46,474 bases of DNA from assembly GCA_005799825.1 (NCBI GenBank), contig SYFT01000074.1, positions 1 through 46,474 on the forward strand, written 5' to 3'. The DNA is from Acidobacteriota bacterium (lineage in GTDB: Bacteria; Acidobacteriota; Vicinamibacteria; Vicinamibacterales; SCN-69-37). Of this stretch, positions 25,389 to 33,571 are shown piece by piece. A program made the position numbers and the translations under genes. A model generated the notes under the pieces. It saw only the letters and a program-made list of their open reading frames with translations, searched no databases and was not told the DNA's origin. How positions within the stretch are numbered: the first letter of the stretch is position 1; the number at the start of each line of letters is the position of its first letter.

Positions 25389-26474
25389 TCAGTCGCCGAA
25401 GCAGATGCCGACGTGTTTGGCTGTCCGTACAATGTCAGAGTCGAATGGCACCTTGCGTGTGCGGCCGACGACATCCGCGATTGGCACGGCCACGACATTG
25501 GGCGGGTCCAGCGCAGTCATCACACCAAATCGGCCCTGCTGCAACAACTCCACAGCGAAACTTCCGAAGCGTGTGGCCAGCACCCGATCGTAGCTCGTAG
25601 GCCACCCGCCGCGCTGCAGATGCCCCAACACCACATGGCGGCATTCCTTGCCCGTGAGCGGCTCGAGTTCGCGCGCCACCTGCTCGCCCACGCCGCCAAG
25701 GCGCTCCACTCGATCCGCCGCGGCTGCCGTCTTGATGACTGCGGCCCCTCCAGAGGGAAACGCGCCCTCGGCAGCAACGACGATGCTGAACCGCGCACCC
25801 CAACGTTCACGCGCCCGGATATGTTCGGCGACCCGTTCGAGGTTGTACGGCAGTTCGGGGATGAGCACCACGTCGGCGCCACCGCCAATGCCGGAGTGCA
25901 GGGCAATCCAGCCAGCGTAGCGGCCCATGACCTCCACCACCATCACCCGGTGATGCGCTTCCGCCGTCGAGTGCAACCGGTCGATGGCCTCGGTGGCGAA
26001 GGCCACTGCCGTATCAAACCCGAACGTCATCGTGGTTTCGACGATGTCGTTGTCGATCGTCTTCGGGACACCCACCATCGGCACGCCGAGTTTTTGGAGT
26101 TCGTAGGCAATAGCGAGCGTACCGTCACCGCCGATGACCACCAGCGCATCGAGGCCCAGTTTATGGAAGTTCTCGACGCAGCGCGCGGAATAGTCGGCCG
26201 ACCCGGCGCCGGTTGTCACCGGATAGACAAACGGATTCCCACGGTTGGTGGTGCCGAGGATCGTGCCACCGAGACGAAGAATGCCCGTGACGTCACGCGG
26301 GGTCAGGGGGCGGGAGCGCTCAGGAAAGATCAGTCCGTCGAAGCTGTCCTCGAGGCCGACGCACTCGATGTCGGCGTTGGTGGCAGACTTGACGACGGCA
26401 CGAATCACGGCGTTGAGCCCGGGCGCGTCGCCGCCGCCCGTGAGGATACCTATTCGGCGTACTGCTGAAGTCAT
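25389..26474 (-). CDS. pfkA: 6-phosphofructokinase (PFK-A fold)
   Basis: Phosphorylates fructose-6-phosphate in glycolysis. 361 residues. Nucleotide site ILTGGGDAPGLNAVIR; donor site LVVIGGDGTLAIAYEL; catalytic PKTIDNDI; substrate loops VEVMGRYAGWIAL and PELPYN. The donor-selecting pair is Gly (in GGDGT) and Lys (in PKTIDND): Gly at the first position points to ATP, while Lys at the second is shared with PPi enzymes, a combination known from the mixed-substrate group. So ATP use is likely but not certain. ATG 26474 gives the expected N terminus; the frame stays open upstream through the next gene. 16 bases after the Cys-motif gene. Confidence 0.93.
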   Translation of the reverse strand: MTSAVRRIGILTGGGDAPGLNAVIRAVVKSATNADIECVGLEDSFDGLIFPERSRPLTPRDVTGILRLGGTILGTTNRGNPFVYPVTTGAGSADYSARCVENFHKLGLDALVVIGGDGTLAIAYELQKLGVPMVGVPKTIDNDIVETTMTFGFDTAVAFATEAIDRLHSTAEAHHRVMVVEVMGRYAGWIALHSGIGGGADVVLIPELPYNLERVAEHIRARERWGARFSIVVAAEGAFPSGGAAVIKTAAAADRVERLGGVGEQVARELEPLTGKECRHVVLGHLQRGGWPTSYDRVLATRFGSFAVELLQQGRFGVMTALDPPNVVAVPIADVVGRTRKVPFDSDIVRTAKHVGICFGD

Positions 26475-26490
26475 AAGGACAGTGCGGAAC

Positions 26491-26793
26491 TCAGTCGAGA
26501 TCGAAATCGCGCGTAGGCTTGGTGATGGGCTCTTCGCGCGCCTGCTTGAGCGCGTCTTCGAAGCGTTTGGCGAGCGCGTCGCCGCGGCCCCGTTCGGACA
26601 CCACCGACTTCTCGAAGAGGGCTTCGCGACGGGCCTTTTCCTGCGCCAAGATATCGTGCGCGTCGTCAATCTTCAGTTTGTCGGCGCGCTCGGCCTCCAC
26701 GTGGCGCACCACCCTTTGCAGCCCCTGATCGACAACCAGCGTGCTTTGACAGCAGGGGCAGGTCACGTGGAATTCGGTGCCGAGCAGACTCAT
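26491..26793 (-). CDS. Small CxxC/coiled-coil protein of unknown function
   Basis: 100 residues. The N terminus has CPCC (residues 12-15), half of a zinc-knuckle motif with no second Cys pair, so metal binding would need dimerisation. Residues about 33-90 are charged and helical (QEKARREALFEKSVVSERGRGDALAKRF), likely a coiled coil, and the tail FDLD is acidic. No signal peptide. I do not recognise the family. It is divergent from the endonuclease-fold gene with 17 bases between start codons and lies upstream of pfkA on the same strand. Confidence 0.72.
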   Translation of the reverse strand: MSLLGTEFHVTCPCCQSTLVVDQGLQRVVRHVEAERADKLKIDDAHDILAQEKARREALFEKSVVSERGRGDALAKRFEDALKQAREEPITKPTRDFDLD

Positions 26794-26798
26794 GGATC

Positions 26799-26805
26799 TA
26801 TCATA
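26799..26805. promoter_or_regulatory. Symmetrical -10 box shared by two divergent genes
   Basis: TATCATA reads as TATCAT on the plus strand and TATGAT on the minus strand. In each direction exactly 6 bases separate the hexamer from the start codon (GTG 26811 plus, ATG 26793 minus), the distance at which transcription would begin on the first base of the start codon. No -35 match is visible on either side. Confidence 0.42.
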
Positions 26806-26810
26806 CGGCC

Positions 26811-27521
26811 GTGGACCTCAGAGTCGTCACGTACAACATCCATCGATCGCGCGGCATGGACCGCCGGACACGTCCGGAGCGGATCGCCGACGTGCTGGCC
26901 TCGCTCGAGGCCGACGTCATCGCGTTACAAGAGGTCATTGGACCGAGCGGGACGGGTCCAGGCCACGCTGAAATCATCGGCGCGGCTCTGGGGATGGGCT
27001 GGATCATGGCGCCCGTACGCGAACTCAGGAACCATCAATTTGGCAACGTGATTCTCAGCCGGTTCCCGATGTGGGACCACTCCCAGCACGATCTGTCGTG
27101 GAAGACGTGCGAAGCGCGTGGGGCCCAGCGGGTGGCGGTTGACGTGGGCCAGGGCACGCTGCAGGTCTACAACACCCATCTGGGTACGGCGCTGCTGGAG
27201 CGGCGGTACCAGGCGATGCGCCTGGCGTCCTGGGTGGACGACCGGAAGGTGCAGGGGCCCAAGTTGCTGTTCGGGGACTTCAACGAATGGTCGCGTCCTC
27301 TGGCCACCGACATCCTGGCTAGCCGGCTGCAGAGCATCGACCTATTTCCGTATTTGAAGCGCCGTCGGACCTACCCGGGGTTCTTCCCCCTGCTCCATCT
27401 GGATCACATCTACTACCAGGGCGAGATCGAGGTGCGCCAGATCTCGCTGCCACGCACCCGCCTGGCCAAGATGGCGTCCGACCACCTGCCGCTCGTCGCC
27501 GACCTTCGCGTCAAGCTGTAA
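26811..27521 (+). CDS. Endonuclease/exonuclease/phosphatase (EEP) family enzyme
   Basis: Metal-dependent phosphodiesterase fold. 236 residues with the ordered EEP motifs: VVTYNIHRSRG, DVIALQEV (metal Glu), TLQVYNTHLG, LLFGDFNEW (Asp/Asn pair), LDHIYYQG and the catalytic ASDHLPLVADL at the C terminus. No signal peptide; substrate (DNA, lipid or phosphoester) cannot be inferred. GTG 26811 directly precedes the conserved first strand and no Shine-Dalgarno is present, consistent with a leaderless message. Confidence 0.9.
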   Translation: MDLRVVTYNIHRSRGMDRRTRPERIADVLASLEADVIALQEVIGPSGTGPGHAEIIGAALGMGWIMAPVRELRNHQFGNVILSRFPMWDHSQHDLSWKTCEARGAQRVAVDVGQGTLQVYNTHLGTALLERRYQAMRLASWVDDRKVQGPKLLFGDFNEWSRPLATDILASRLQSIDLFPYLKRRRTYPGFFPLLHLDHIYYQGEIEVRQISLPRTRLAKMASDHLPLVADLRVKL

Positions 27522-27534
27522 CAGCACTTTTTTT
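27515..27534 (+). terminator. Weak intrinsic terminator overlapping the EEP gene stop codon
   Basis: GCTG (27515-27518) pairs with CAGC (27522-27525), with the gene's stop codon TAA as loop, followed by AC and seven T. The 4-base stem is short, so only partial function is expected. Confidence 0.3.
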
Positions 27535-27757
27535 CACCATGAAGGGCATGAAGATCCATGCAGTTTCATGTGGCTGGATCTCGTCGTCAGAAGCGCTGAG
27601 TTGGGGGTCCTGTTTTGAGCTCCAGCACTGGGCCAGTGACAACCTGCGAGCCTAAACGGACAGGTGGAGTTTGTGCTCCGGAAGGCGCTGGCCAATGCCA
27701 AATGTCTTCCGGAGCATCGTGAATCAGACAAGAACCGCTGAACCGAAGTCCGCCCTG
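27522..27757. other. Gene-free convergent spacer with dyad symmetries
   Basis: About 236 bases between convergent genes. Seen: a TTTCACCATGAAGGGCATGAAG-type word at 27532-27553 resembling other intergenic repeats in this window; a dyad CACTGGGCCAGTG at 27626-27638; and an 11-base perfect stem, TGCTCCGGAAG (27674-27684) with CTTCCGGAGCA (27706-27716), whose 21-base loop itself holds TGGC/GCCA. No U-tract follows the hairpin. No coding frame with protein character. Confidence 0.55.
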
Positions 27758-27997
27758 CTAGCCCTCTTCTTCGAAGTCGGGCTGAACGACGGGCGTGTGT
27801 CGCGTGGAGGGGCGCAGGGCTTCGCGGTGATCGAACACCGGCAGGCCGGCGACGTGAATAGGTACCTGGCAGATTTCGGCCTTGTGCGTAATCACGACCG
27901 TGATGGGGCTGTCATCGGTGCCGTGGCGAAAACCGACGACGCAGCCACACCCCAACCGCGCAGCGGCCAGGGGGACGGACTCGGGGGCCACGGCCAC
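27758..27997 (-). CDS. Small hypothetical protein coupled to the TlpA-like gene
   Basis: 79 residues starting at GTG 27997, whose G is the last base of the upstream TAG stop, so translation would be re-initiated from the TlpA-like gene. The product contains RLGCGCVVGFRHG followed by SPITVVITHKAEICQVPIHVAGLPVFDHREALRP, with three Cys and an acidic end. I recognise no domain. Codon choice looks like neighbouring genes, which argues for a real gene, but small size and lack of a family leave doubt. Confidence 0.5.
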   Translation of the reverse strand: MAVAPESVPLAAARLGCGCVVGFRHGTDDSPITVVITHKAEICQVPIHVAGLPVFDHREALRPSTRHTPVVQPDFEEEG

Positions 27998-28560
27998 TAC
28001 TGGCCTTCCGCCGTTCGAGGCTCGAACAATCGCTTCACGCGTCCCTCGAACCAGTCGAGTGACTGGGTGCCGGTCAATTTGTAGTCCACCGAGCCGTCGG
28101 CCCGGATGAACCACGAGACCGGCAGCGGGTTCGCGCCGTAGTGCTCCTGCATCTCGTCGTGCCCCAGGCCCACGAGCACGGGATAGTTCATCTTGAATTC
28201 GGCGGCAAACGGACGCAGGTCCTCGGGCTTGTCGTCCACCGAAATTCCCAGCACGATGAAATTCTGCGCCTTGTACTTGTCCACCAGCTGATTAAACGCC
28301 GGAATCTCGTGTTTGCAGGGCCCGCACCAGGTGGCCCAAAAGTTGATGATCATCGGGCGGCCCTTGAAGTCGGATAGGCGTACGTCGAAGCCGTTCATGT
28401 CCTTCACGGTATAATCGAGGTTGGCTGTCTCCACGCCTTCAGGCGGGGCGGACGCCTCGTCATGCTCATCCATCGCACAGCCGAGCGGCCACACGGTCAG
28501 CGTGACGGCTAGGCCCAGCGCGACTGTCCATCGGACCACCCACGGCGTACTGAGTTTCAT
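27997..28560 (-). CDS. TlpA/ResA-like periplasmic thioredoxin, probably membrane anchored
   Basis: Thiol-disulfide oxidoreductase acting outside the inner membrane. 187 residues: hydrophobic N-terminal segment ending at WPLGC (Cys28, imperfect lipobox), then a thioredoxin-like domain with INFWATWCGPCKHEIP (active Cys79 and Cys82), VLGISVDD and LPVSWFIRADG with the cis-Pro. Possible roles are cytochrome c maturation or general disulfide reduction; no cytochrome gene is adjacent. ATG 28560 follows GGTGGAGG, a strong ribosome-binding site, which settles the start against the longer open frame upstream. Divergent from the large peptidase-barrel gene with 231 bases between; that gap holds a TCAGCCG/CGGCTGA hairpin and no gene. 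Confidence 0.88.
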   Translation of the reverse strand: MKLSTPWVVRWTVALGLAVTLTVWPLGCAMDEHDEASAPPEGVETANLDYTVKDMNGFDVRLSDFKGRPMIINFWATWCGPCKHEIPAFNQLVDKYKAQNFIVLGISVDDKPEDLRPFAAEFKMNYPVLVGLGHDEMQEHYGANPLPVSWFIRADGSVDYKLTGTQSLDWFEGRVKRLFEPRTAEGQ

Positions 28561-28791
28561 GGCCTCCACCTTATCGCGTCCGTAGCGGTGACCACAAGTC
28601 ACCCTCCGACTGTCCCCGAATGACGACGGAATATCGGGTGCGGGCTGACTTTTGCAGGGGACCACCCAAGGCATGACCTTTGCTGTCAAGACTTGTCAGC
28701 CGTCACCGGCGGCTGAGCCGGGACCGTAGGCGCAAGCGAGATTGTGTAAGAATCGAAATGTGTTCGACGAACTGATTTCCGAGGTAACCCT

Positions 28792-31700
28792 ATGGTGATG
28801 CGCCGCTCGCGCATGACGACTGTCCTGTTCCTGGCCCTGGTCCTGGCCGTCCTGACCATTGGACTGGCGCCCGCAATCGCATCGGCGCAGACGCCGTACG
28901 TTCCCTATTTTGGCAAAAATCGCGTCAAGTACGACAAGTTCGATTGGCACATCTACGAGACCGACCACTTTGAGATCTATTACTATCCGGAAATCGAACC
29001 GCACCTCGAACGGATCACCGGGTATCTCGAGAGCGCGTACATCCGCATCAGTTCTGAACTGAAGCACGATCTGGCGGCAAGGGCCAAGGTCGTGCTGTTC
29101 AAGACGCAGAGCGAATTCCAGCAGCAGGACATCTCGGGCAGTGAACTACCGGAAGGCGTGCTGGCGTTTGCCGAACCGTATCGCGATCGACTAGTGCTAC
29201 CGATCGACGAACCGCCCGATCAGCTCTACCGCCTCATCACGCACGAGTTGACGCACATTTTCGAATTCGACGTCATCCCGCGCGGCCTCCTGGGCTCGGC
29301 CATCCCCCTTTGGGTGGACGAAGGCCTGGCCAACTACATGGCCGGGTACTGGAACGTGCTGGACCTGATGCAGGTGCGCGACGCAGCGCTCTCGGACAAC
29401 GTGCCGCGTATGAGCGAGTTTGAGAGCCAGCCGCTGTCTGGCCGGTTGCCCTACTCCATGGGTCACGCGGCGTTTGAGTTCATCTCGAGCCGCTGGGGCC
29501 AAGACGGGCTGCGGCAGTTCCTCTTTTCACTGCGCAAGAACGTCATCGGCGGCGGCGAAAGTGCGTTTGAAGAAGCGCTCCGGCTCAAGCCCGAGGAATT
29601 CGACGAGCAGTTCGATCGATACATCAAAGACCGCTTCAAGCCGTTCCGAGACAAGGAGCGCCCGGCCGACTACGGCCGTGATCTCGCGCCGCGCCGCGAC
29701 CGCACGCCGTACGTGTCGGTGCTATCGATTGAGCCCTCCCCTATCGGCGACGTCATCGCCGCGGTCGTGGGCAACACACGCGACCAGGAACTGGACATCA
29801 TCCTCATCTCGGCCAAGGACGGCCAGTTCGTGAAGAACCTGACGAAGGGCTTCGACAAGGACCGCGGCTTTGAGTACATCGCCACGGCCGGCGGCCTGCG
29901 CGGCAACCTGGTGCCGTGGATCACGTGGTCGCCCAAGGGCGATCGGCTGGCGTATTTCGCCCGCACCGAGAAGTCCAAGACGCTCGTCATCCAGGATGTC
30001 GTGAGCGGACGCACGGTGCAGAGGGTGGCGCTCAACACTATTGACGGCCCGGAATCACCCGCCTTCAGCCCCGACGGCATGCGCGTGGCGTTCTCAGGCC
30101 TCCAGGGCGCCACCGGCGACATCTTTGTCGTGGACCTCGCCACCGGCCAGGTCACCAACGTCACCACGGACGCATTTGCCGACTACGCGCCGTCGTTTGC
30201 GCCCGACGGCCGCTCGCTCGTGTATTCGGCGCGCATCAGCGGTAACGACAAACTGTTCCGCGTGGCACTCGACGGCGGCGCCAAGACGCAGCTGACGTTC
30301 GGCACTCACGACGACACGGGCGCGAAGTTCCTGGACCCCAGGACCGTGGTTTTCACCTCCACCGCCACCGACCCGGCGGTGATGCTGACACCCGAGGTGG
30401 CGCGCAACGGCAACATCCCGAACGTGTGGTCGCTTGACGTCACGAACGGCGAACTGAAGCAGTGGACGGACGCGGCCACCGGGAACGTCTCGCCCGTGGC
30501 GCTGCCCGAAGGCAGCACGATGAAGGTGGCGTTTGTGTCCTACAACAAGGGCCAGAACGGCATCCACATCATCAATCGCGAAAAGCCCCTCCTCACCGTC
30601 CCTTCATCTGACTTCGGTGCGCCGGCACCTATCGTGGATTTCCAGCCGCCGATGAGTCATACGCTGCTCAGGCAGAACATGCACCGCAAGGGCACGTTCG
30701 AAAAGATGACGCTCGATGGCCGTCCCCCGGTCAACCTGGGCGTGACCAGCGGCGGCGACCTGTTCGGCGGTACGCAGATCAGCTTCAGCGACGTGTTGGG
30801 CGGCAAGCAGGTCAACTTCTTTGCGGCCTCCGTATCGCAGTACCGCACGCTGTCGTTGTCCTACCTCAACATCGAAAGCCGTCTGCAGTACGCGTTGCAG
30901 GCGTTTTCACAGGACACGTTCTTCTACGGCCAGCTCGACGGGTATCTCTATCAGCTGGGCCTGACGCCGTTCATCGACCGCGACCTGGCGCAGGCCGTAC
31001 GCACACAACGGGGGATGACGGCCTTCGGCATCTACCCGTTCAGCCGATACTCACGCGTGGAGTTGTCGGGCGGCTACGTGTATCTGCAAGAACGGTACGA
31101 GGACCCCGCCCTGCAGCAGCTCTCTGAGGACTACCAGCAGCAGCAGTTCGGGACGCAGCTGTTCCAGTCGGGGCACATGATTCCGCTGGGCCTCACGTTT
31201 GTGCACGAAACCACGGTGTTCCGCGAGTACGGTCCCGTGGCGGGCAAAACCGCCAGCATCGGCGTGTCGTGGTCACCCAAGTTCAGCAAGTCGCTGTCGC
31301 GGCGCACGGTGGACCTGGACGCGCGGTACTACAAGCGGCTTGGCGTCAACGGTGTGCTGGCATTCCGCGCGCGGGGCCTGCAGAGCTGGGGCGACAATCC
31401 CGAGTTCCTACCCTTTGGCGGCAACTCGGAGATGCGCGGGTACGAGTATTTAGAGTTCCTGGGCCACAAGGCGTTCTTCGGTAACGTCGAACTCCGCATT
31501 CCCCTGATCGAAGCGATGCTCACGCCGCTGGGCGTACTGGGTGGCGTCCGCGGAACTTTATTCTTCAATGTGGGCGGCGCCGGCCTCAACGGCCAGTCGT
31601 TCACCCCCTGGACACGCGACCAGGAACTAGTCACGCCGCTGCTGGGCTTCAGATTTAACCCGGCCACCGGTATCTACAACCCGGTCTTCGACAACAACAC

Positions 31701-31911
31701 ATACGTCGTCTCGGGTTTCCGTCTCAAGGACGCGCGTGCGTCGTACGGCATCGGCCTGCAGAGCTTCCTGCTCGGATTTCCAATGCACTTCGATTGGTCG
31801 TGGAAGACGATGTTCAACAAGGAGTACGAGGATCTGATCTTCGCGGCCGAAAGCGGTAGCCAGACGTTCCGCAAGCGGAAGTTCTCGTTCTGGATTGGAT
31901 ACGACTTCTGA
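28792..31911 (+). CDS. Peptidase MA-like / TolB-type propeller / outer-membrane beta-barrel fusion
   Basis: A 1039-residue secreted protein. Signal peptide to about residue 33 (ASAQ). Domain 1 (about 40-280) is a gluzincin-like peptidase with HELTH at 151-155 and the downstream metal Glu177 in WVDEGLANYM. Domain 2 (about 300-600) has TolB/PD40-like blades (WSPKGDRLAYFAR, FSPDGMRVAFSG, FAPDGRSLVYSAR). Domain 3 (about 660-1039) looks like an Omp85-type barrel: alternating strands, an RGY turn at 882-884 (the L6 VRGF/Y motif position), GNVELRIPL, and a final Phe as in beta-signals. Thus a periplasmic protease and propeller may be tethered to their own pore. ATG has GAGG 8 bases upstream. Substrate unknown. 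Confidence 0.82.
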   Translation: MVMRRSRMTTVLFLALVLAVLTIGLAPAIASAQTPYVPYFGKNRVKYDKFDWHIYETDHFEIYYYPEIEPHLERITGYLESAYIRISSELKHDLAARAKVVLFKTQSEFQQQDISGSELPEGVLAFAEPYRDRLVLPIDEPPDQLYRLITHELTHIFEFDVIPRGLLGSAIPLWVDEGLANYMAGYWNVLDLMQVRDAALSDNVPRMSEFESQPLSGRLPYSMGHAAFEFISSRWGQDGLRQFLFSLRKNVIGGGESAFEEALRLKPEEFDEQFDRYIKDRFKPFRDKERPADYGRDLAPRRDRTPYVSVLSIEPSPIGDVIAAVVGNTRDQELDIILISAKDGQFVKNLTKGFDKDRGFEYIATAGGLRGNLVPWITWSPKGDRLAYFARTEKSKTLVIQDVVSGRTVQRVALNTIDGPESPAFSPDGMRVAFSGLQGATGDIFVVDLATGQVTNVTTDAFADYAPSFAPDGRSLVYSARISGNDKLFRVALDGGAKTQLTFGTHDDTGAKFLDPRTVVFTSTATDPAVMLTPEVARNGNIPNVWSLDVTNGELKQWTDAATGNVSPVALPEGSTMKVAFVSYNKGQNGIHIINREKPLLTVPSSDFGAPAPIVDFQPPMSHTLLRQNMHRKGTFEKMTLDGRPPVNLGVTSGGDLFGGTQISFSDVLGGKQVNFFAASVSQYRTLSLSYLNIESRLQYALQAFSQDTFFYGQLDGYLYQLGLTPFIDRDLAQAVRTQRGMTAFGIYPFSRYSRVELSGGYVYLQERYEDPALQQLSEDYQQQQFGTQLFQSGHMIPLGLTFVHETTVFREYGPVAGKTASIGVSWSPKFSKSLSRRTVDLDARYYKRLGVNGVLAFRARGLQSWGDNPEFLPFGGNSEMRGYEYLEFLGHKAFFGNVELRIPLIEAMLTPLGVLGGVRGTLFFNVGGAGLNGQSFTPWTRDQELVTPLLGFRFNPATGIYNPVFDNNTYVVSGFRLKDARASYGIGLQSFLLGFPMHFDWSWKTMFNKEYEDLIFAAESGSQTFRKRKFSFWIGYDF

Positions 31912-31937
31912 GAACCCCATCCGCGTCCTACACCGAG

Positions 31938-32378
31938 ATGGTGCAGGTCGTGTTGCCCAACGATGCAAACCCACTGGGGTTCATCTTGGGCGGCACGGTC
32001 ATGCACCTGATCGACATCGCCGGCGCGATTGCGTGCCACCGCCATACGCGCAGCCTCCTCGTGACGGCGGCCGTTGACGGACTGCAGTTCCTGCATTCCA
32101 TCAAGGTGGGAGACATGATCATCCTGCAGGCGCGGGTCACGGCCGCGTGGAGCACCTCGCTCGAAGTGGAGGTCGAGGTGTTTTCCGAAGAGACACTGAC
32201 CGGTACGCGCCGCATGACCAGCCGCGCGTATCTCACGTTTGTCGCCATCGATCGCGATGGCGCTCGTGTGCCCATTCCGCCGCTGGAGTTGTCGAGTACG
32301 GTGGAACGCCAGAAGGCGGCGGAAGCCGACGAACGCCGCGCGGCCCGGCTCAAGGCCAAACAGCGCCTGACGCCTTAG
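31938..32378 (+). CDS. Hotdog-fold acyl-CoA thioesterase (YciA/BACH type)
   Basis: Hydrolyses acyl-CoA to acid and CoA. 146 residues: [36 protein letters not shown] carries the Asn/Asp and Gly-Gly of the active-site loop, then [28 protein letters not shown] and [10 protein letters not shown]. The C terminus is a charged helix ([21 protein letters not shown]). Sequence reminiscent of the family (SASYTE) continues upstream of ATG 31938 to a CTG at 31908, so the true start may be ten codons earlier. It is 26 bases after the barrel gene and converges on coaA with a 4-base overlap of stop regions. Confidence 0.88.
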   Translation: MVQVVLPNDANPLGFILGGTVMHLIDIAGAIACHRHTRSLLVTAAVDGLQFLHSIKVGDMIILQARVTAAWSTSLEVEVEVFSEETLTGTRRMTSRAYLTFVAIDRDGARVPIPPLELSSTVERQKAAEADERRAARLKAKQRLTP

Positions 32379-33310
32379 ACGTTTCGAAGGCGAATGCGCG
32401 TGACCGCGTGCGCGGGGCCTTTTTCGAACACCAGGCGGGCGCGGTCGCGGGTGGGCCGGATGTTCTCGCGCAGATTGACGCCGTTGATCGCCCGCCAGAT
32501 ATCCTGCGCGGTCTCGATCGCCTGGTCGTTGTTGAGGCTGGCATACCGATGGAAGTACGAACGCGGATCTTGGAAGACCGTTTCGCGCAGGGCCAGGAAT
32601 CGTGCCACATACCAGGCTTCGATATCCGCCTCGGCGGCGTCGATGTAGATTGAAAAATCGAAAAAATCAGAGACGAACACCCGCGCCGGTCGGCCGGGCA
32701 ACCCGTCGCCCGTCTGCAGCACGTTGAGCCCCTCCACAATCACGATGTCGGGACGATCGACGACCTGGAACTCTCCGGGCACGATGTCGTACGCCTGGTG
32801 CGAGTAGACCGGCGCATGGACCGCGCCGGCCGCCGCCTTGACGTCGGTCATGAACTGCAGAAGTTTACGAACATCGTAACTTTCGGGAAATCCCTTGCGG
32901 TGCAAGAGCCCGCGCGATTCCAGGTCTCGGTTGGACCGGAGGAAGCCGTCAGTCGTGACCAGGTCGACCCGCGGATGGTCGGTCCACCGCGCGAGCAGCG
33001 CGCGGAGGATGCGGGCGAACGTACTCTTGCCCACCGCGACACTGCCGGCCACGCCAATTACGTACGGCGGCGGCGCGTGCCCGGTAGTGCCCAGAAACGT
33101 GTCGGTGGCCGTGTGCAACGTCTGCGTGGCTCTAACGTGCAGGTTCAGCAGCCGGGACAGGGGCAGATGAATGGTCTCGACTTCGTCGAGCGACACACGC
33201 TCGTTGAGGCCCTGCAGGTCGGCGAGGTCAGACCCGCCCAGCGTCAGCGGTGTGGAGACCCGGAGAGCCGCCCACGATCCGCGATCAAAATCGAGGTACG
33301 GCGACGCCAC
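32375..33310 (-). CDS. coaA: Pantothenate kinase, type I
   Basis: Phosphorylates pantothenate, the first and controlled step of CoA synthesis. 311 residues: P-loop [12 protein letters not shown] near residue 90, [10 protein letters not shown], the [14 protein letters not shown] block, [39 protein letters not shown], and [15 protein letters not shown], all type I hallmarks. GTG 33310 follows the ferredoxin stop directly, with no clear ribosome-binding site. Together with coaE, two of the CoA synthesis enzymes lie in this window, though far apart. Confidence 0.95.
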   Translation of the reverse strand: MASPYLDFDRGSWAALRVSTPLTLGGSDLADLQGLNERVSLDEVETIHLPLSRLLNLHVRATQTLHTATDTFLGTTGHAPPPYVIGVAGSVAVGKSTFARILRALLARWTDHPRVDLVTTDGFLRSNRDLESRGLLHRKGFPESYDVRKLLQFMTDVKAAAGAVHAPVYSHQAYDIVPGEFQVVDRPDIVIVEGLNVLQTGDGLPGRPARVFVSDFFDFSIYIDAAEADIEAWYVARFLALRETVFQDPRSYFHRYASLNNDQAIETAQDIWRAINGVNLRENIRPTRDRARLVFEKGPAHAVTRIRLRNV

Positions 33311-33571
33311 CTATTTGCGGTAGTACGCCGCGTTTTCTTCGATAAAGCTCTTCCACTTGTCCGGGGTTTCGTCGAGCGCAAAGATCGCTTCCACTGGGCA
33401 CGCTGGCACACAGGCACCGCAATCGATACACTCATCCGGGTGGATATACAGAATTTTGGTTGTTTCGTAGTCCGGTTCGTCTTTGCGCGGATGAATGCAG
33501 TCAACCGGGCACACGTCGACACAAGCCGTGTCTTTGGTGCCGATGCAGGGCTCGGTTATGATGTAGGCCAT
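33311..33571 (-). CDS. fdxA: Seven-iron (3Fe-4S / 4Fe-4S) ferredoxin
   Basis: Small electron carrier, 86 residues. Cys9, Cys17 and Cys58 have the spacing of a 3Fe-4S site (C-x7-C, no middle Cys), while Cys21, Cys48, Cys51 and Cys54 form a 4Fe-4S site; Cys25 is extra, as in Azotobacter-type FdI. The tail [16 protein letters not shown] matches the short FdxA form. The ATG abuts the ATG of the divergent cupredoxin gene with no base between (CATATG). Downstream coaA begins right after its stop. It may supply electrons to an oxygenase such as BoxAB, but there is no direct link. Confidence 0.93.
   Translation of the reverse strand: MAYIITEPCIGTKDTACVDVCPVDCIHPRKDEPDYETTKILYIHPDECIDCGACVPACPVEAIFALDETPDKWKSFIEENAAYYRK
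33534..33562 (+). promoter_or_regulatory. Predicted promoter for the cupredoxin gene, inside fdxA
   Basis: TTGGTG (33534-33539), 17 bases, TATGAT (33557-33562), ending 9 bases before ATG 33572. It lies within the first codons of the divergent ferredoxin gene and predicts a leaderless or nearly leaderless message. Confidence 0.42.

Noticed and set aside
25326-26468. A 380-codon plus-strand open frame opposite pfkA
   Set aside because: Antisense shadow; the phosphofructokinase frame holds all catalytic motifs, and the shadow has no recognisable signature or start context.
27598-27716. Possible integron attC site in the spacer after the EEP gene
   Set aside because: Palindromes are present, but the GTTRRRY and RYYYAAC end boxes are absent or in the wrong order, and no integrase or cassette-like gene is nearby.
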